Of a stretch of DNA of 64,000 nucleotides, positions 45,818-57,259 are shown one piece after another. A program made the translations under genes and the position numbers. Origin of the DNA: Hemerocallis citrina. Lineage: Eukaryota; Streptophyta; Magnoliopsida; Asparagales; Asphodelaceae. Where the stretch lies: positions 49,555,896-49,619,895 of the forward strand of contig CM030366.1 of NCBI GenBank assembly GCA_017893485.1, read 5' to 3'. The notes below the pieces were generated by a model. It saw nothing but the letters and a program-made list of their open reading frames with translations. It made no database searches and was not told where the DNA came from. Within the stretch, counting starts at the first letter, position 1, and every line of letters starts with the position of its first letter.

Positions 45818-47287
45818 TCAGGTTCTTACTCGGCAGGCTTCCTTTGGATCTTCGGGGAGGAGCTCGTCCCTGAAGAATTCGACAAGGGGTTTCATCCAAT
45901 CATCTTGAAGCAGGACAGGTAGGGACTCCATTGGGTCGGAAGTTTCATCCTCTATACTCGGCTTCAGGAGGACCTCTATCAAGACGGTCTGCTCGAGACC
46001 TTGGAAGGAGGAAGAGGCTAGCTTGGAGAGGGCATCGGCCTGGGAGTTCTCCTCTCGGGGGATTCGCTGGATGAGAGCTTCTTCAAATAGGGCCATGAGG
46101 CTCCTGACCTTGGCTAAGTACTTAACCATTCGGTCATTACGTGCTTCATACTCGCCGAGGACCTGATTTACGACCAGCTGAGAGTCGCTAAAGATCCAGA
46201 GGCATTGCGCCCCTGCATTGCGAGCCATTCCAAGGCCGGCTATGAGTGCCTCGTATTCTGCTTCGTTGTTGGAGGCCTTCAAGTTGATACGGAGGGAGTA
46301 TTGGAGAATGAAGTCATCTGGGCCGGCCAGAATGACCCCGGCTCCGCTTCCCTCGTTACAAGAGGAGCCATCCACATAAACCGACCAGACAGGTGGTCCC
46401 TTCATTGCTTGGCTGAACTCCGGGATGGTACTTTCAACCATGAATTCTGCTAAGGCCTGAGCCTTGATCGCGGTCCGAGGCTGATACGTTATATCATGCT
46501 GGCTCAGCTCGATAGACCACTTCATAAGGTGACCGGAGATCTCTGGCTTGTGGAGCACTTGCTTCAGCGGTTGGTCAGTAAGAACGACCACCGAATGGGA
46601 CTGAAAATATGGGCGAAGCTTCCTCGCGGCCATCACTAGGGCATAAGCCATCTTTTCTATCCTCGGGTAGCGGAGCTCGGCATCCCGAAGTACCTTGCTC
46701 ACATAGTAGATGGGCTTTTGAGCCCGGTCTCCTTCCCTTACTAAAACAGCGCTGAGGGTTTGCTCGGAGGCTGCCAGGTAGAGGTAGAGGGGTTCACCAG
46801 GGATTGGTTTGCTGAGGAGAGGAGGATTGACGAGGTAAGCCTTGAGCTGGTCGAACGACTCCTGTTGCTGTTGTCCCCATTCGAAACCTTTAGCCCCCCT
46901 GAGGGCCTTGAAGAAGGGGAGGCATTTCTCTCCGGACTTCGAGAGGAAACACCCTATAGCGGCTAGGCGGCCTATTAGCCTCTGAACTTCCTAAACGTTC
47001 TTGGGAGGGGCCATGTCTAATATGGCCTTGATTTTCTCAGGGTTAGCTTCGATTCCTCGTTGGCTGACCATGAAGCCGAGGAACTTTCCTGACGAGACTC
47101 GGAACGCACACTTGTTTGGATTGACTCTCATGTTGTGCTTTCTCAGTACATCGAACGCCTCCTGTAGGTCGGTCACATGATCGACCCCTCGGATGCACAA
47201 GCATGTCGTCAACGTATACCTCCATATTCCGGCCGATTTGAGCTTGGAAAACCTTATTGACGAGGCATTGATATGTGGCGCCTGCAT
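45818..47287 (-). pseudogene. Tat-2 reverse transcriptase C-terminus and dual RNase H
   Basis: From 47287 down: end of reverse transcriptase (VTDLQEAFDVLRKHNMRVNP, FLGFMVSQRGIEANP), a TAG after APPKNV near 46991, then an RNase H (ALVMAARKLRPYF, VLTDQPLKQVL) and a second, archaeal-type RNase H with WSVYVDGSS (Asp), NNEAEYEAL (Glu), FSDSQLVV (Asp) and NSQADALSKL (Asp). Two RNase H units in tandem are a Tat-lineage trait. A frameshift near 47200, right after YVDDML, separates this part from the polymerase core. Confidence 0.85.
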
Positions 47288-48582
47288 TCTTCAAACCGAA
47301 GGGCATAACCCTGTAGCAGTAGAGGCCCTGGTCGGTCACAAATGAGGTCTTCGGGATATCTGGGGGGAACATCCGGATCTGATTGTAGCCTGAGAAGGCA
47401 TCCATGAAGCTGAGGAGTTCGTGACCCGAAGTGGCGTCAATCAAAGTGTCAATACTTGGAAGAGGGAAGGGGTCCTTGGGGCAAGCCTTGTTGAGATCGG
47501 TAAAATCGATACAAATCCTCCAGGTCCCATTGGACTTCTTCACCATTACTACATTCGACAGCCATTCGGGATAGTTTACCTCTTGTATCAACTGGGCCTT
47601 CAAGAGCTTTTCCACCTCCTCTTTTATAGCTAGCTGGCGCTCGGGGGCGAACTTGCACCTCTTCTGTTGGACCGGTTTGGACCCCGGAGCAATGCTGAGG
47701 CGGTGGACCAAGAGCTCTTCGGAAATTCCGGGCATGACTGCAGCTGACCAAGCAAAGAGGTCTCGGTTCCTTCGAATGCACTGGACTATGTCAGAGCATA
47801 GGGCGGATGGGAGGGTCTTTCTAACAAAGAACTTTCGTCTTGGATCCTGCTCAGAGAAGAGCACTTCCTCCAACTCATCCACCGGCTCGGACGATGGTCG
47901 GGCGACATCTTGGGGGATTTCCAGAGTTTCGAGGGAGAGGACTGGACCGAGGGTAGAGGTCATGTAGCACTTGCGGGCCGTTTCCTGATTGCCTTTTACT
48001 TCCCCTACTCCTGCCCGGGTGGGGAATTTCATCCTGAGGTGATAGGCAGAGGGGACGGCTTCAAGGGCAGCTAGGCCGGGCCGACCCAAAATGACATTGT
48101 AAGCTGCAGGAATATCCACGACCATAAAGTCCGTCGACTCCGTTCGGGTGGTAGAAGTTTTGCCAGCGGTTACGTCCAGGGTGATCACCCCTTCAATAGT
48201 CACTGGCACTCCCGTGAACCCATGGAGCGTATAGCTGGCAGGCTTGAGTCGGTCTCGGGATAGTTTGAGGCCTTTGAAAGCGGCGAGGAAAAGGATGTTA
48301 ACGGAGCTACCATTGTCCCCTAGGATCCTCTCCACTTTGAAGTTCGCCAAATGGAGATTGATGACGAGTGCGTCACAATGGGGGGTGCGGACACCTTCAA
48401 GATCTTCGTCTGAGAATGTGACGGGCACTCCGAGGCCTTTAGGAGGAGGGGTGGTGTGAACCGAATTGACTTCCCTAATGAACGCCTTTCGAGAAGAGTT
48501 TGAGGAGCCCCCCATTGGGCCCCCATGAATGAGGTGTAGGACACGATCCTCTTCGAAGTCGGGCATTTCATCGCGTTCAGGA
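47043..48582 (-). pseudogene. Tat-2 protease and reverse transcriptase core
   Basis: Open from 48566 to about 47200 in one frame. Gag-protease linker (HLIHGGPMGGSS), aspartic protease with DNGSSVNIL, then reverse transcriptase motifs ICIDFTDLNKACPKDPFPLP, MDAFSGYNQI, FVTDQGLYCYRVMPFGLKNA and the catalytic YVDDML (about 47200-47216), after which the frame is lost. Right edge 48582 is the CAGGA site where SIRE inserted. The first 690 bp (47892-48582) is repeated at 50613-51303. Confidence 0.88.
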
Positions 48583-49309
48583 TGTTGGATCCTGAAGGCG
48601 AGACAACAAACACTAGAGGGGGGGGGGGGTGAATAGTGTTTATAAAAATTAAATTGCAGAATAGAGATTTTTCTTCTGTACAGTCGACTTAAGAAATAAA
48701 CCAGTCGACTGAATTAACAAAATGAAAAAGTAATTTAAACAAGTCTGTGCAGTCGACTTAGAGTTGGAACAATCGACTTAACAACCAGAAAACTATCAGA
48801 GTATACGAGTCTGACCAGTCGACTTATCAAGTACCCAGTCGACTGTCCAGACAAGTTACACCGTAACAACAACACAAGCTGAGAAAATATAAATGCAAGT
48901 TAGAGAGATACAACCACAGATTACACACGATGTATCCTGGTTCAGTCCTCCCGACCTACATCCAGTCCCCAAGCAACCCACTTGAGATTTCCACTATTCT
49001 TGAAAAAGATTTCAAGAATACCCTACGACGTTCAGACAACAACCTTGTCTAACCCGTAGTCCTTTCTCTCAACCAGAGAAAGCAACCCACTCTTCCACCA
49101 AGAGTGACAAACGTGACTCTACACCCTAGAGTCCTACTCTCCAACCGAGAGGAAAAGAAAACAATAAAAATTGTTTACAATCAACCTATAGCCTTGTTTG
49201 TGATTGTGATATAGTACGTGGCTAAATGGTTGACTTCTATATTCAGTCCAAAACGAAATCAAATGTTATACTAGACTGAAGACAGAGAACCAAGTCTTAG
49301 TGGGTTGAA
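47892..49309 (-). repeat. duplicated block, copy A (Tat protease + SIRE LTR start)
   Basis: 1418 bp, roughly 99% identical by eye to 50613-52029 (about 15 differences seen). Contains Tat-2 protease sequence to 48582 then the first 727 bp of a SIRE LTR, ending where a Tekay-type LTR starts. Confidence 0.9.
48583..49309 (-). repeat. partial SIRE LTR (copy A)
   Basis: Starts TGTTGGATCCTGAAGGCGAG and matches 51304-52029. Includes three CAGTCGAC pairs (48681/48702, 48750/48770, 48816/48836) with 20-21-bp spacing. Confidence 0.88.
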
Positions 49310-50612
49310 TGTAGAACCCCGTATTTTCAAATATTATTTTAATTATTTGAAAATGAATTTAAATGATTTTTGAGGATTTAATAAATGTTTTCTAAGAAAT
49401 TTATTCTTTGGTACACGTGCAAAACACGTGCAAATGACTTTTTAGAAGTTTGGAAAATTAAGTTTTCTTTATGAAAAATCATTATTTATTATTTGAGAAT
49501 TATTTAGTATTTTTCCAGATTTTTCTGAAATTAATTATGCGTATTTGCAATTTTTGAGAAAAGAAGGACTTATTTGCAAAATTGACAATTTCAAGGGTTA
49601 AAATGCAAATTATAATTTCTGGGCATTTCGATCAGTATTTGTTGAAGTTTAGAAACATATTTTTCTATTAGACCCTAATTTAAATTATATTTGATTTAGT
49701 TTTCAAGGATACAATTATATATGTAAGATGTACTCTTAAAAGGATTATTTTGCAAATTGGGTGAAAACCCTAATATTTTAATCCGGCATATATAAGGGAA
49801 ATCCCTTTCCCAGCCGTCATTCACAATATTTAGAATATTGAGATTTCTTTGAGGAACAAGAGGAGAATTCTTGGATCTAGCAAGGAGAAAGTTTGTGGAT
49901 CTTTTCTTCAAATCAGGTGAGTTGGTTTGTTTGTTTTGCTTTGTTTTGTTTGTTTTGATTGGAAGATGACGTGAGATCTTTGTTATGTTTGTTTGTGATC
50001 ATTATACCATTCTTTGTTAGTCCCATTGTATGTAGGACATGGATCTTTAATTCAATATGGATGATGAGAACTTCTACTTGATATTTGGACCATGATGAGA
50101 AAGGATTTAGATTTGTTGAGGATATGTTGATTTATGAGATCATGTTGTTAGAAAGCAAATTTAGAACTGATTATGTTAAGCTTGGATATTAAACATCTGG
50201 ATCTAGTGATTGCAAACCAATTTTGATTATGTGTTGAGGAAGACATTTAGTTAGGTTGAGAAAACCCTAATGGGAGAATTGAGAATTTGATCATGAGAAT
50301 ATGAGATTGGAGAAATTGATTGATTGAGTAATGTAACCCTGATAGAGATTGTTGAGAATTGTTCATTTGCCCGAATATAAATTAACTTTATGATCAGTAA
50401 TTCTTTAGAAAACTTCAAGATGATTTTGTGTTCAGATCTGTAGCCGTCAGTCGACTGATCTGATGTGCAGTCGACTGGTACGAGCTTACAGTGTACTTTT
50501 GAGTCTTGAGATTTGTTCGGGACGGTCGACCTAGACTGTGGTCAGTCGACTGACCCTCTGCTTGTGGTTTTGTTCAGTTCTTTCGGGGCAGTCGACTGAC
50601 TTCTTGGGTAAG
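49310..50612 (+). repeat. truncated Tekay-type LTR, plus orientation
   Basis: Starts TGTAGAACCCCGTATTTTC. It matches, at moderate divergence, the reverse complement of the 24693-28421 LTR (ACGTGCAAAACACGTGCAAA, about 49415). TATATAAGG near 49789 suits a U3 promoter. It carries CAGTCGAC pairs at 50448/50468 and 50523/50543 (20 bp) and a single at 50589. It ends abruptly at 50612, where Tat protease sequence restarts. No interior or second LTR. ORFs within it have no support. Confidence 0.75.
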
Positions 50613-51303
50613 CGATGGTCGGGCGACATCTTGGGGGATTTCCAGAGTTTCGAGGGAGAGGACTGGACCGAGGGTAGAGGTCATGTAGCACTTGCGGGCC
50701 GTTTCCTGATTGCCTTTTACTTCCCCTACTCCTGCCCGGGTGGGGAATTTCATCCTGAGGTGATAGGCAGAGGGGACGGCTTCAAGGGCAGCTAGGCCGG
50801 GCCGACCCAAAATGACATTGTAAGCTGCAGGAATATCCACGACCATAAAGTCCGTCGACTCCGTTCAGGTGGTAGAAGTTTTGCCAGCGGTTACGTCCAG
50901 GGTGATCACCCCTTCAATAGTCACTGGCACTCCCGTGAACCCATGGAGCGTATAGCTGGCAGGCTTGAGTCGGTCTCGGGATAGTTTGAGGCCTTTGAAA
51001 GCGACGAGGAAAAGGATGTTAACGGAGCTACCATTGTCCCCTAGGATCCTCTCCACTTTGAAGTTCGCCAAATGGAGATTGATGACGAGTGCGTCACAAT
51101 GGGGGGTGCGGACACCTTCAAGATCTTCGTCTGAGAATGTGACGGGCACTCCGAGGCCTTTAGGAGGAGGGGTGGTGTGAACCGAATTGACTTCCCTAAT
51201 GAAAGCCTTTCGAGAAGAGTTTGAGGAGCCCCCCATTGGGCCCCCATGAATGAGGTGTAGGACACGCTCCTTTTCGAAGTCGGGCATTTCATCGCGTTCA
51301 GGA
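50613..51303 (-). pseudogene. Tat protease fragment, copy B
   Basis: Repeats the protease segment of Tat-2 (DNGSSVNIL, YNVILGRPGL). One extra in-frame stop: TGA where copy A has CGA, near 50865, consistent with deamination of a methylated CpG. Truncated at both ends. Confidence 0.85.
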
Positions 51304-52029
51304 TGTTGGATCCTGTAGGCGAGACAACAAACACTAGAGGGGGGGGGGGTGAATAGTGTTTATAAAAATTAAATTGCAGAATAGAGATTTTTCTTCTGTA
51401 CAGTCGACTTAAGGAATAAACCAGTCGACTGAATTAACAAAATGAAAAAGTAATTTAAACAAGTCTGTGCAGTCGACTTAGAGTTGGAACAATCGACTTA
51501 ACAACCAGAAAACTATCAGAGTATACGAGTCTGACCAGTCGACTTATCAAGTACCCAGTCGACTGTCCAGACAAGTTACACCGTAACAACAACACAAGCT
51601 GAGAAAATATAAATGCAAGTTAGAGAGATACAACCACAGAGTACATACGATGTATCCTGGTTCAGTCCTCCCGACCTACATCCAGTCCCCAAGCAACCCA
51701 CTTGAGATTTCCACTATTCTTGAAAAAGTTTTCAAGAATACCCTACGACGTTTAGACAACAACCTTGTCTAACCTGTAGTCCTTTCTCTCAACCAGAGAA
51801 AGCAACCCACTCTTCCACCAAGAGTGACAAACGTGACTCTACACCCTAGAGTCCTACTCTCCAACCGAGAGGAAAAGAAAACAATAAAAATTGTTTACAA
51901 TCAACCTATAGCCTTGTTTGTGATTGTGATATAGTACGTGGCTAAATGGTTGACTTCTATATTCAGTCCAAAACGAAATCAAATGTTATACTGGACTGAA
52001 GACAGAGAACCAAGTCTTAGTGGGTTGAA
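50613..52029 (-). repeat. duplicated block, copy B
   Basis: 1417 bp pairing with 47892-49309. Continues seamlessly into the rest of the SIRE 3' LTR, so this is the junction with the intact SIRE element. Confidence 0.9.
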
Positions 52030-52691
52030 AGCTTTTGTCTCTTGAAAAATGTAAAACTTAAGATCTCAACGAAATGCTTGGAGTATTAGTCTCTTTAACA
52101 GTGGATTCTAACCTCTTTTTATAGAGATAGATTCACTGGACATTGGGAATCAGTTGTTTAACTGTCAACCAACGGATCTAAAAAAGATTTGAATTTGAAA
52201 AACGATTTTAAAAATAGAAAACTGTCAAACGCACTTGAACAGTCGACTGGGTTGCCATGATGAGTCGACTGGTCAGAATTTGAATAAGATTAGGCAGTTT
52301 TGTACCAACTCAGTCGACTGGAGCAAGTAGCAGTCGACTGGTACGCAACAGCTGATCTAGTTCAAGCTGTTTTGACTTTTGGTTTTGAAAAATCACACAT
52401 TTAAAAGAGTTATATGTGAGTGTATGTGTGTGTGACAAGGCTGTACATCATTCTAAGACTCAAATAAAGCAAAATATTACATTTGTTTACAAGACAAAAA
52501 AATATATGACACTTGAAGCATAGGTCTTGACTTGAGTCTTGAGTGAAGCCATTGTCTGTATCCAGAGCGTGTGCTTGTTCATTTGTTCAGCTGTATAGTA
52601 ATGAGGCTTTTGTGTATTCAACCTGCAATTATATAGTATAGCATGGATACATGTTGTAGTGTGTTGTAATCATCAAAATCAAGAATCAACA
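51304..52691 (-). repeat. SIRE 3' LTR
   Basis: 1388 bp; pairs with 59583-60966. Five CAGTCGAC pairs, including 52240/52262 and 52311/52331. Confidence 0.9.
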
Positions 52692-52910
52692 TTCTCCCCC
52701 TTCTTGATGATGACAACACAATAGCTGATAATAACAAAAATAATACAAGCATACAATCATTGATATGCTCCCCCTATTAAAAGCACATAATGCATATTAT
52801 ATCAGTCGACTTAAGAAAGAATCAGTCGACTTAACAGAACTTCTTTAAAATAACAGAACTTGAAAAACATTACACAACATAACACAACAGGAGGTGTTCT
52901 CCCCCTTTGT
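52692..52910 (-). other. three polypurine-like tracts of SIRE
   Basis: CTCCCCCT (minus strand AGGGGGAG) at 52694-52701 next to the LTR, and again at 52768-52775 and 52899-52906. The outer two sit in GATGA(C/A)AA-like context. Only the first abuts the LTR. Confidence 0.7.
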
Positions 52911-53026
52911 CATCAACAAAAAAGGACACAAGATAATGTCTTACAAAAATAAGGCAAGCTTACAAAAGTAACAACATAAAAAAAATGCAAGAAAGGAAAT
53001 ACATAGTAAAGAAAAAATCAACAAAA

Positions 53027-54094
53027 TCAGCAATCTTTGTCGTCGTCGTCGTCATCAACATCCTTAGACGGAGGTGGAAATTGAGTCGTAAACAACTGAG
53101 TCAGATGTGAAACTTTGGAATCAAGGGAATCTATATGGGAAGCAAGGGTATCTTGACGATCCATGAGATAGTTAACAGCAAGATATAGACTACGTGGATC
53201 ATCAAAATCAGCACGGGGACGATAAGAGCTGGAGGCTGAAGATGGTCTAGCATAAGTTGCTAAAGGAACTTGGGTGTGAGGAGTAGGTCTAGGGGAATGT
53301 CTAAGGGAAGGATCAAGAAGCTTCATACGTGCTAAACTGGCACGATCAAAGCACTCATAATGCTCAACCACATTGGTCTCGGAGTCGAGATCAATATCAT
53401 AAGCAAGGAAGACTCTAGTAAGGAGACCACCAAAGGGCAAAAAGTGAATATGAGACTTGTGGAGTCTCGAAAGAATGACACGACCCCAATTGATATTTAT
53501 TCTACAAAAAATTGCATAAACCGCTTGTTGCAATTCCATAGAATACTGATCAAAGCTCCCTGTTTTGGGAAGAATATTATATGATAGTATTCTTGCAACT
53601 AGTTTTGCAATAGGTGTGATAGATTTACTAGACATGGGGGGTCCATGATTTGGCAAAAAGATTTTAGATAGGATAGATGCATCATCTAAAATGATCTCAC
53701 CTAAATCAAGTCCCTCATCATCAATACCCATAATAAGATTAATTCTCTCAGATGTGAGTTTAATCTTCTTATTTTTGACCGAAGAATAAACAACAATTTC
53801 TCCATCATCCGTTTGAACTACTCTCATATTGGTATAAAAAAGATAGATGAGTTGTGGGTAGTAGTCGGGTTGATTTTCCAAGGATAAAAACGCATATAGA
53901 CTACAATGTTGAAAAAGAGAAATAAGATTGAACCTATCTAAATCTTTGAAGTTGACAAATCTACCCGGAAAAATCACAATGTTACAAATAAGATACCATT
54001 TTTCTAAGAGATCAGGACTCCTAAGATACTGAGAATAGTCTTTTGACGAAGAACTATCATCAACATGGGATGTCTTAGATCGTTTCGGAGCCAT
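53027..54094 (-). CDS. SIRE extra ORF in env-like position (plant transposon protein domain)
   Basis: 355 residues from the ATG complementary to 54092-54094 (MAPKRSKTSHVDD) to a stop at 53027; an upstream ATG in frame at 54175 is less likely. No interruption. The middle (about residues 60-230) resembles the plant Transposase_32-type domain (FVNFKDLDRF, QQAVYAIFCRININWGRVIL, LPFGGLLTRVFLAYDIDL). A Pro/Ser-rich linker follows, then an apparent short coiled coil and an acidic C-terminus (DDDDDDKDC). No signal peptide or clear membrane segment except a hydrophobic stretch near residue 60-80, so a true envelope protein is doubtful. It lies 470 bp after pol on the same strand. Function unknown. Confidence 0.7.
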   Translation of the reverse strand: MAPKRSKTSHVDDSSSSKDYSQYLRSPDLLEKWYLICNIVIFPGRFVNFKDLDRFNLISLFQHCSLYAFLSLENQPDYYPQLIYLFYTNMRVVQTDDGEIVVYSSVKNKKIKLTSERINLIMGIDDEGLDLGEIILDDASILSKIFLPNHGPPMSSKSITPIAKLVARILSYNILPKTGSFDQYSMELQQAVYAIFCRININWGRVILSRLHKSHIHFLPFGGLLTRVFLAYDIDLDSETNVVEHYECFDRASLARMKLLDPSLRHSPRPTPHTQVPLATYARPSSASSSYRPRADFDDPRSLYLAVNYLMDRQDTLASHIDSLDSKVSHLTQLFTTQFPPPSKDVDDDDDDKDC

Positions 54095-54562
54095 TAAGAA
54101 ATTTAAGGGAATTAAACAAAGAGAAGTGAGATTTAAAAAGATTATACCAACAAGGAGAATGGAATCAAACAGCAAAGGGAGCGAAAATCAGCAGCTCCAA
54201 ACAGAAGATTCGGCAGTCGACTTCTGGATCTATCTCTTTTCTCCTTAGGGTTTTAGATCTGGAATTGGGGTAAAAGTGAAAGTGAAAAATTGAGGCAGTG
54301 AAGAGGGTTTTTAACTGAAGCCAACGGCTGAGATTGAATAGAAAAGAGATCAACGGCTCACAAAGAAGTCACGGGCGAGTCAAAGGATAAAAATTTGTCT
54401 CAAAAACTGTGTGACGATCCGAAGTTGAAGACATACTGATTCGCGACAGTCGATTGGTATTCAGAGACAGTCGACTTAGTCGAGAGAAAAAAATAATTAT
54501 ATATATATAAAATACGGGACAGTCGACTTCGTGAAATCGCAGTCGACTTAACAGAAATATTT
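54095..54562. other. SIRE spacer between pol and the extra ORF
   Basis: Non-coding; includes CAGTCGA pairs at 54447/54468 (21 bp) and 54520/54540 (20 bp). May hold the leader of a subgenomic transcript. Confidence 0.45.
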
Positions 54563-56056
54563 TCAACAAATATCAAGAAAATTACATATCCCTAGTTCTC
54601 TTCTTAAAGAAATAAAAGTATCTTCTTTAAGGGGTTTTGTAAAGATATCAGCTACTTGTTTATCAGTAGAGATAAAGTCTAAAGATATGTCTCCTTTTAA
54701 AACATGATCACGTAGAAAATGATGTCGAATATCAATATGTTTCGTACGTGAATGTTGAACCGGATTTTTAGATAAATTAATTGCACTGGTATTATCACAC
54801 ATTATTGAAGGTTTTTCAAAAGAAATACCATAATCTAATAAGGTTTGTTTCATCCACAAAATTTGTGCACATGCCAAACTTGCAGCGATATATTCAGCTT
54901 CTGTAGTAGATAGGGACACTAAATTTTGCTTTTTACTGCACCAAGAAACTAGTGAATGTCCCAAAAAGTGACATGTCCCACTAGTGCTCTTGCGATCAGT
55001 TTTACTACCAGCAAAATCAGCATCACTGTACGACAAAAGTTGAAAATTATCAGTGCGTGGATAAAATAAACCATAATCAGATGTGCCTTTAATATATCTT
55101 AAAATTCGTTTCACAGCTTTTAAATGAGATTCTTTAGGACTAGACTGATATCTAGCACACAAACATATACTGAACATAATATCTGGTCTACTAGCAGTAA
55201 TATATAAGAGTGAACCAATCATACCTCGATAGAGTTTCTGATCGACACTCTTACCTAATATATCTTTGTCAAGGGTAGTAGTAGTAGCCATAGGTGTGGA
55301 TTTACTACTTGTACTATCTATGTTAAACCGTTTGAGTAATTCCTTTGCATATTTTCCTTGATTAATAAATATGCCATTTGAAGACTGTTTAATTTGTAAT
55401 CCAAGGAAATAATTGATTTCACCCATGTGACTCATCTCAAACTCGTTTTTCATGGTGTTAGCAAACTCTTGACATAGATTATTATTAGTAGAACCAAAAA
55501 TTATATCATCAACATATATTTGGATGATTAAAATATCATTCTTAATTCTTTTGATAAACAAGGTAGTATCTACTTTACCTATTTCAAACCCTGTTTCTAA
55601 AAGAAAAGTTTTCAAGCGATCATACCAAGCACGTGGTGCTTGTTTATGACCGTATAAAGCTTTTTTCAATTTAAAAACATGGTTTGGAAATTGTTCATGT
55701 TCAAAACCTGGTGGTTGTTTAACATAAACATTCTCTTTAATAAACCCGTTAAGAAAAGCACTTTTAACATCCATTTGATAAAGTATAAAATTCATGAAAC
55801 AAGCAAAAGATAATAAAATACGAATTGATTCTAATCTAGCAACAGGAGCATATGTTTCATCAAAATCTATGCCTTCTTCTTGATTATATCCTTGAGCAAC
55901 TAGTCTAGCTTTGTTCCTAACAACTTGTCCTGATTCATCTAACTTATTTTTAAAAACCCATTTGGTACCAATAATAGTATGATCAGGAGGTCGTAGAACT
56001 AAATCCCATACATCATTTCTTATGAATTGGTTTAACTCATCTTGCATGACATTCAT
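54563..56056 (-). pseudogene. SIRE reverse transcriptase and RNase H (open but cut off from gag-pol)
   Basis: 497 open residues. Copia reverse transcriptase with [51 protein letters not shown], catalytic YVDDIIFGS, and RNase H with [20 protein letters not shown] and [10 protein letters not shown]. All catalytic residues are present. A stop just upstream (EF* near 56057) separates it from integrase. This would copy element RNA into DNA in the particle. Length is normal for this domain pair. Confidence 0.88.
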
Positions 56057-56059
56057 CTA

Positions 56060-57250
56060 AAATTCATTCTCACATGCTTCTTATATATTTTTCGGTTCAA
56101 AATCCGACAAGAAGGCTGTATGAGATATCATATTAATATGTGATCGTGTCTGAATACCATGGGAGATGTCACCAATTATTAATTCATGAGGATGATCTCT
56201 AACTTCAACAAAAGATTTTGGTAAAGTTGAAGATATCACAATAGGATCAGTCGACTTGACAAGTTCCTCAGTCGACTGGTTTACATCAGTCGACTTGATG
56301 TCCTTATCTGTCGACTTATTTGCTAGACTAGTTTGTTCTAAAGATGTAATTACTTTATTTAAAGGTGATGAATCAGTTTCATTATCTTTAATTAAATTTG
56401 ATGAAGACAGAGATTCATCGAATGTAACATGCATTGATTCTTCAATAGTCATTGTTGACTTGTTGAAAATTCTATATGCTTTGCTCCTATTTGAGTATCC
56501 TATAAAGATACCCTCATTAGATCTAGGATCAAATTTATCCAAATTATCTTTAGTGTTCAGAATAAAACACTTACAACCAAATGTCTTAAAATAAGAGACT
56601 TTGGGAATTTTGTTAAAAAATAACTCATAACAAGTCTTCTTTAGCTTAGGTCTTATTAGAATCCAGTTTAAAACATAGCAAGCTGTAGCAACGGCTTCAG
56701 CCCAAAAATACTTAGGTAAATTGCTTTCAATAAGCATGGTACATGCGCATTCTTGCAAAGTCCTATTTTTCCTTTCAACCACTCCATTTTGTGGTGAAGC
56801 TCTAGGAAATACAAATGAATGTGTTATACCATTCTTGTTGCAATATTCTGTAAATGTTTCATTTTCAAATTCTCCACCATGATCACTTCTAATAGTGACT
56901 ATGGTTAGAGATCTTTGGTTTTGAATTCGTTTACAAAAATTTGTAAATTCATCAAAAATATCATTTTTATGTTTTAAAAAGAATGTCCAAGTGAATCGTG
57001 AAAAATCATCTACTAAAACAAATACATATCTACTTTTATTTAAAGAAGCAACTCTAGTAGGGCCAAATAAATCCATATGAATTAACTCAAGTGGCCTACT
57101 AGTAGAGATTACTTCTTTTATTTTAAAAGTGGATTTGATTTGTTATCCTAGTTGACATGCATCACATAACTTATCCTTTTTAAAGGATAATTTTGGCCGT
57201 CCTTTAACTAGGTTATATTTAGATATTTTAGAGAGATTTTTCATATTCAC
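56060..57250 (-). pseudogene. SIRE integrase
   Basis: Core with MDLFGPTRV (first Asp), TIRSDHGGEFEN (second Asp) and SPQNGVVERKNR (Glu); copia-type C-terminus with FGCKCFILN and GIFIGYSNRSKAYRI. Upstream zinc-finger part (CDACQLG) is followed by a stop. A stop also ends it near 56081. The linker to reverse transcriptase has a KST-rich stretch (NKSTDKDIKSTD) encoded by the AGTCGACT motif pairs at 56248/56269 and 56287/56308. Confidence 0.86.
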
Positions 57251-57259
57251 ATGACCAAA

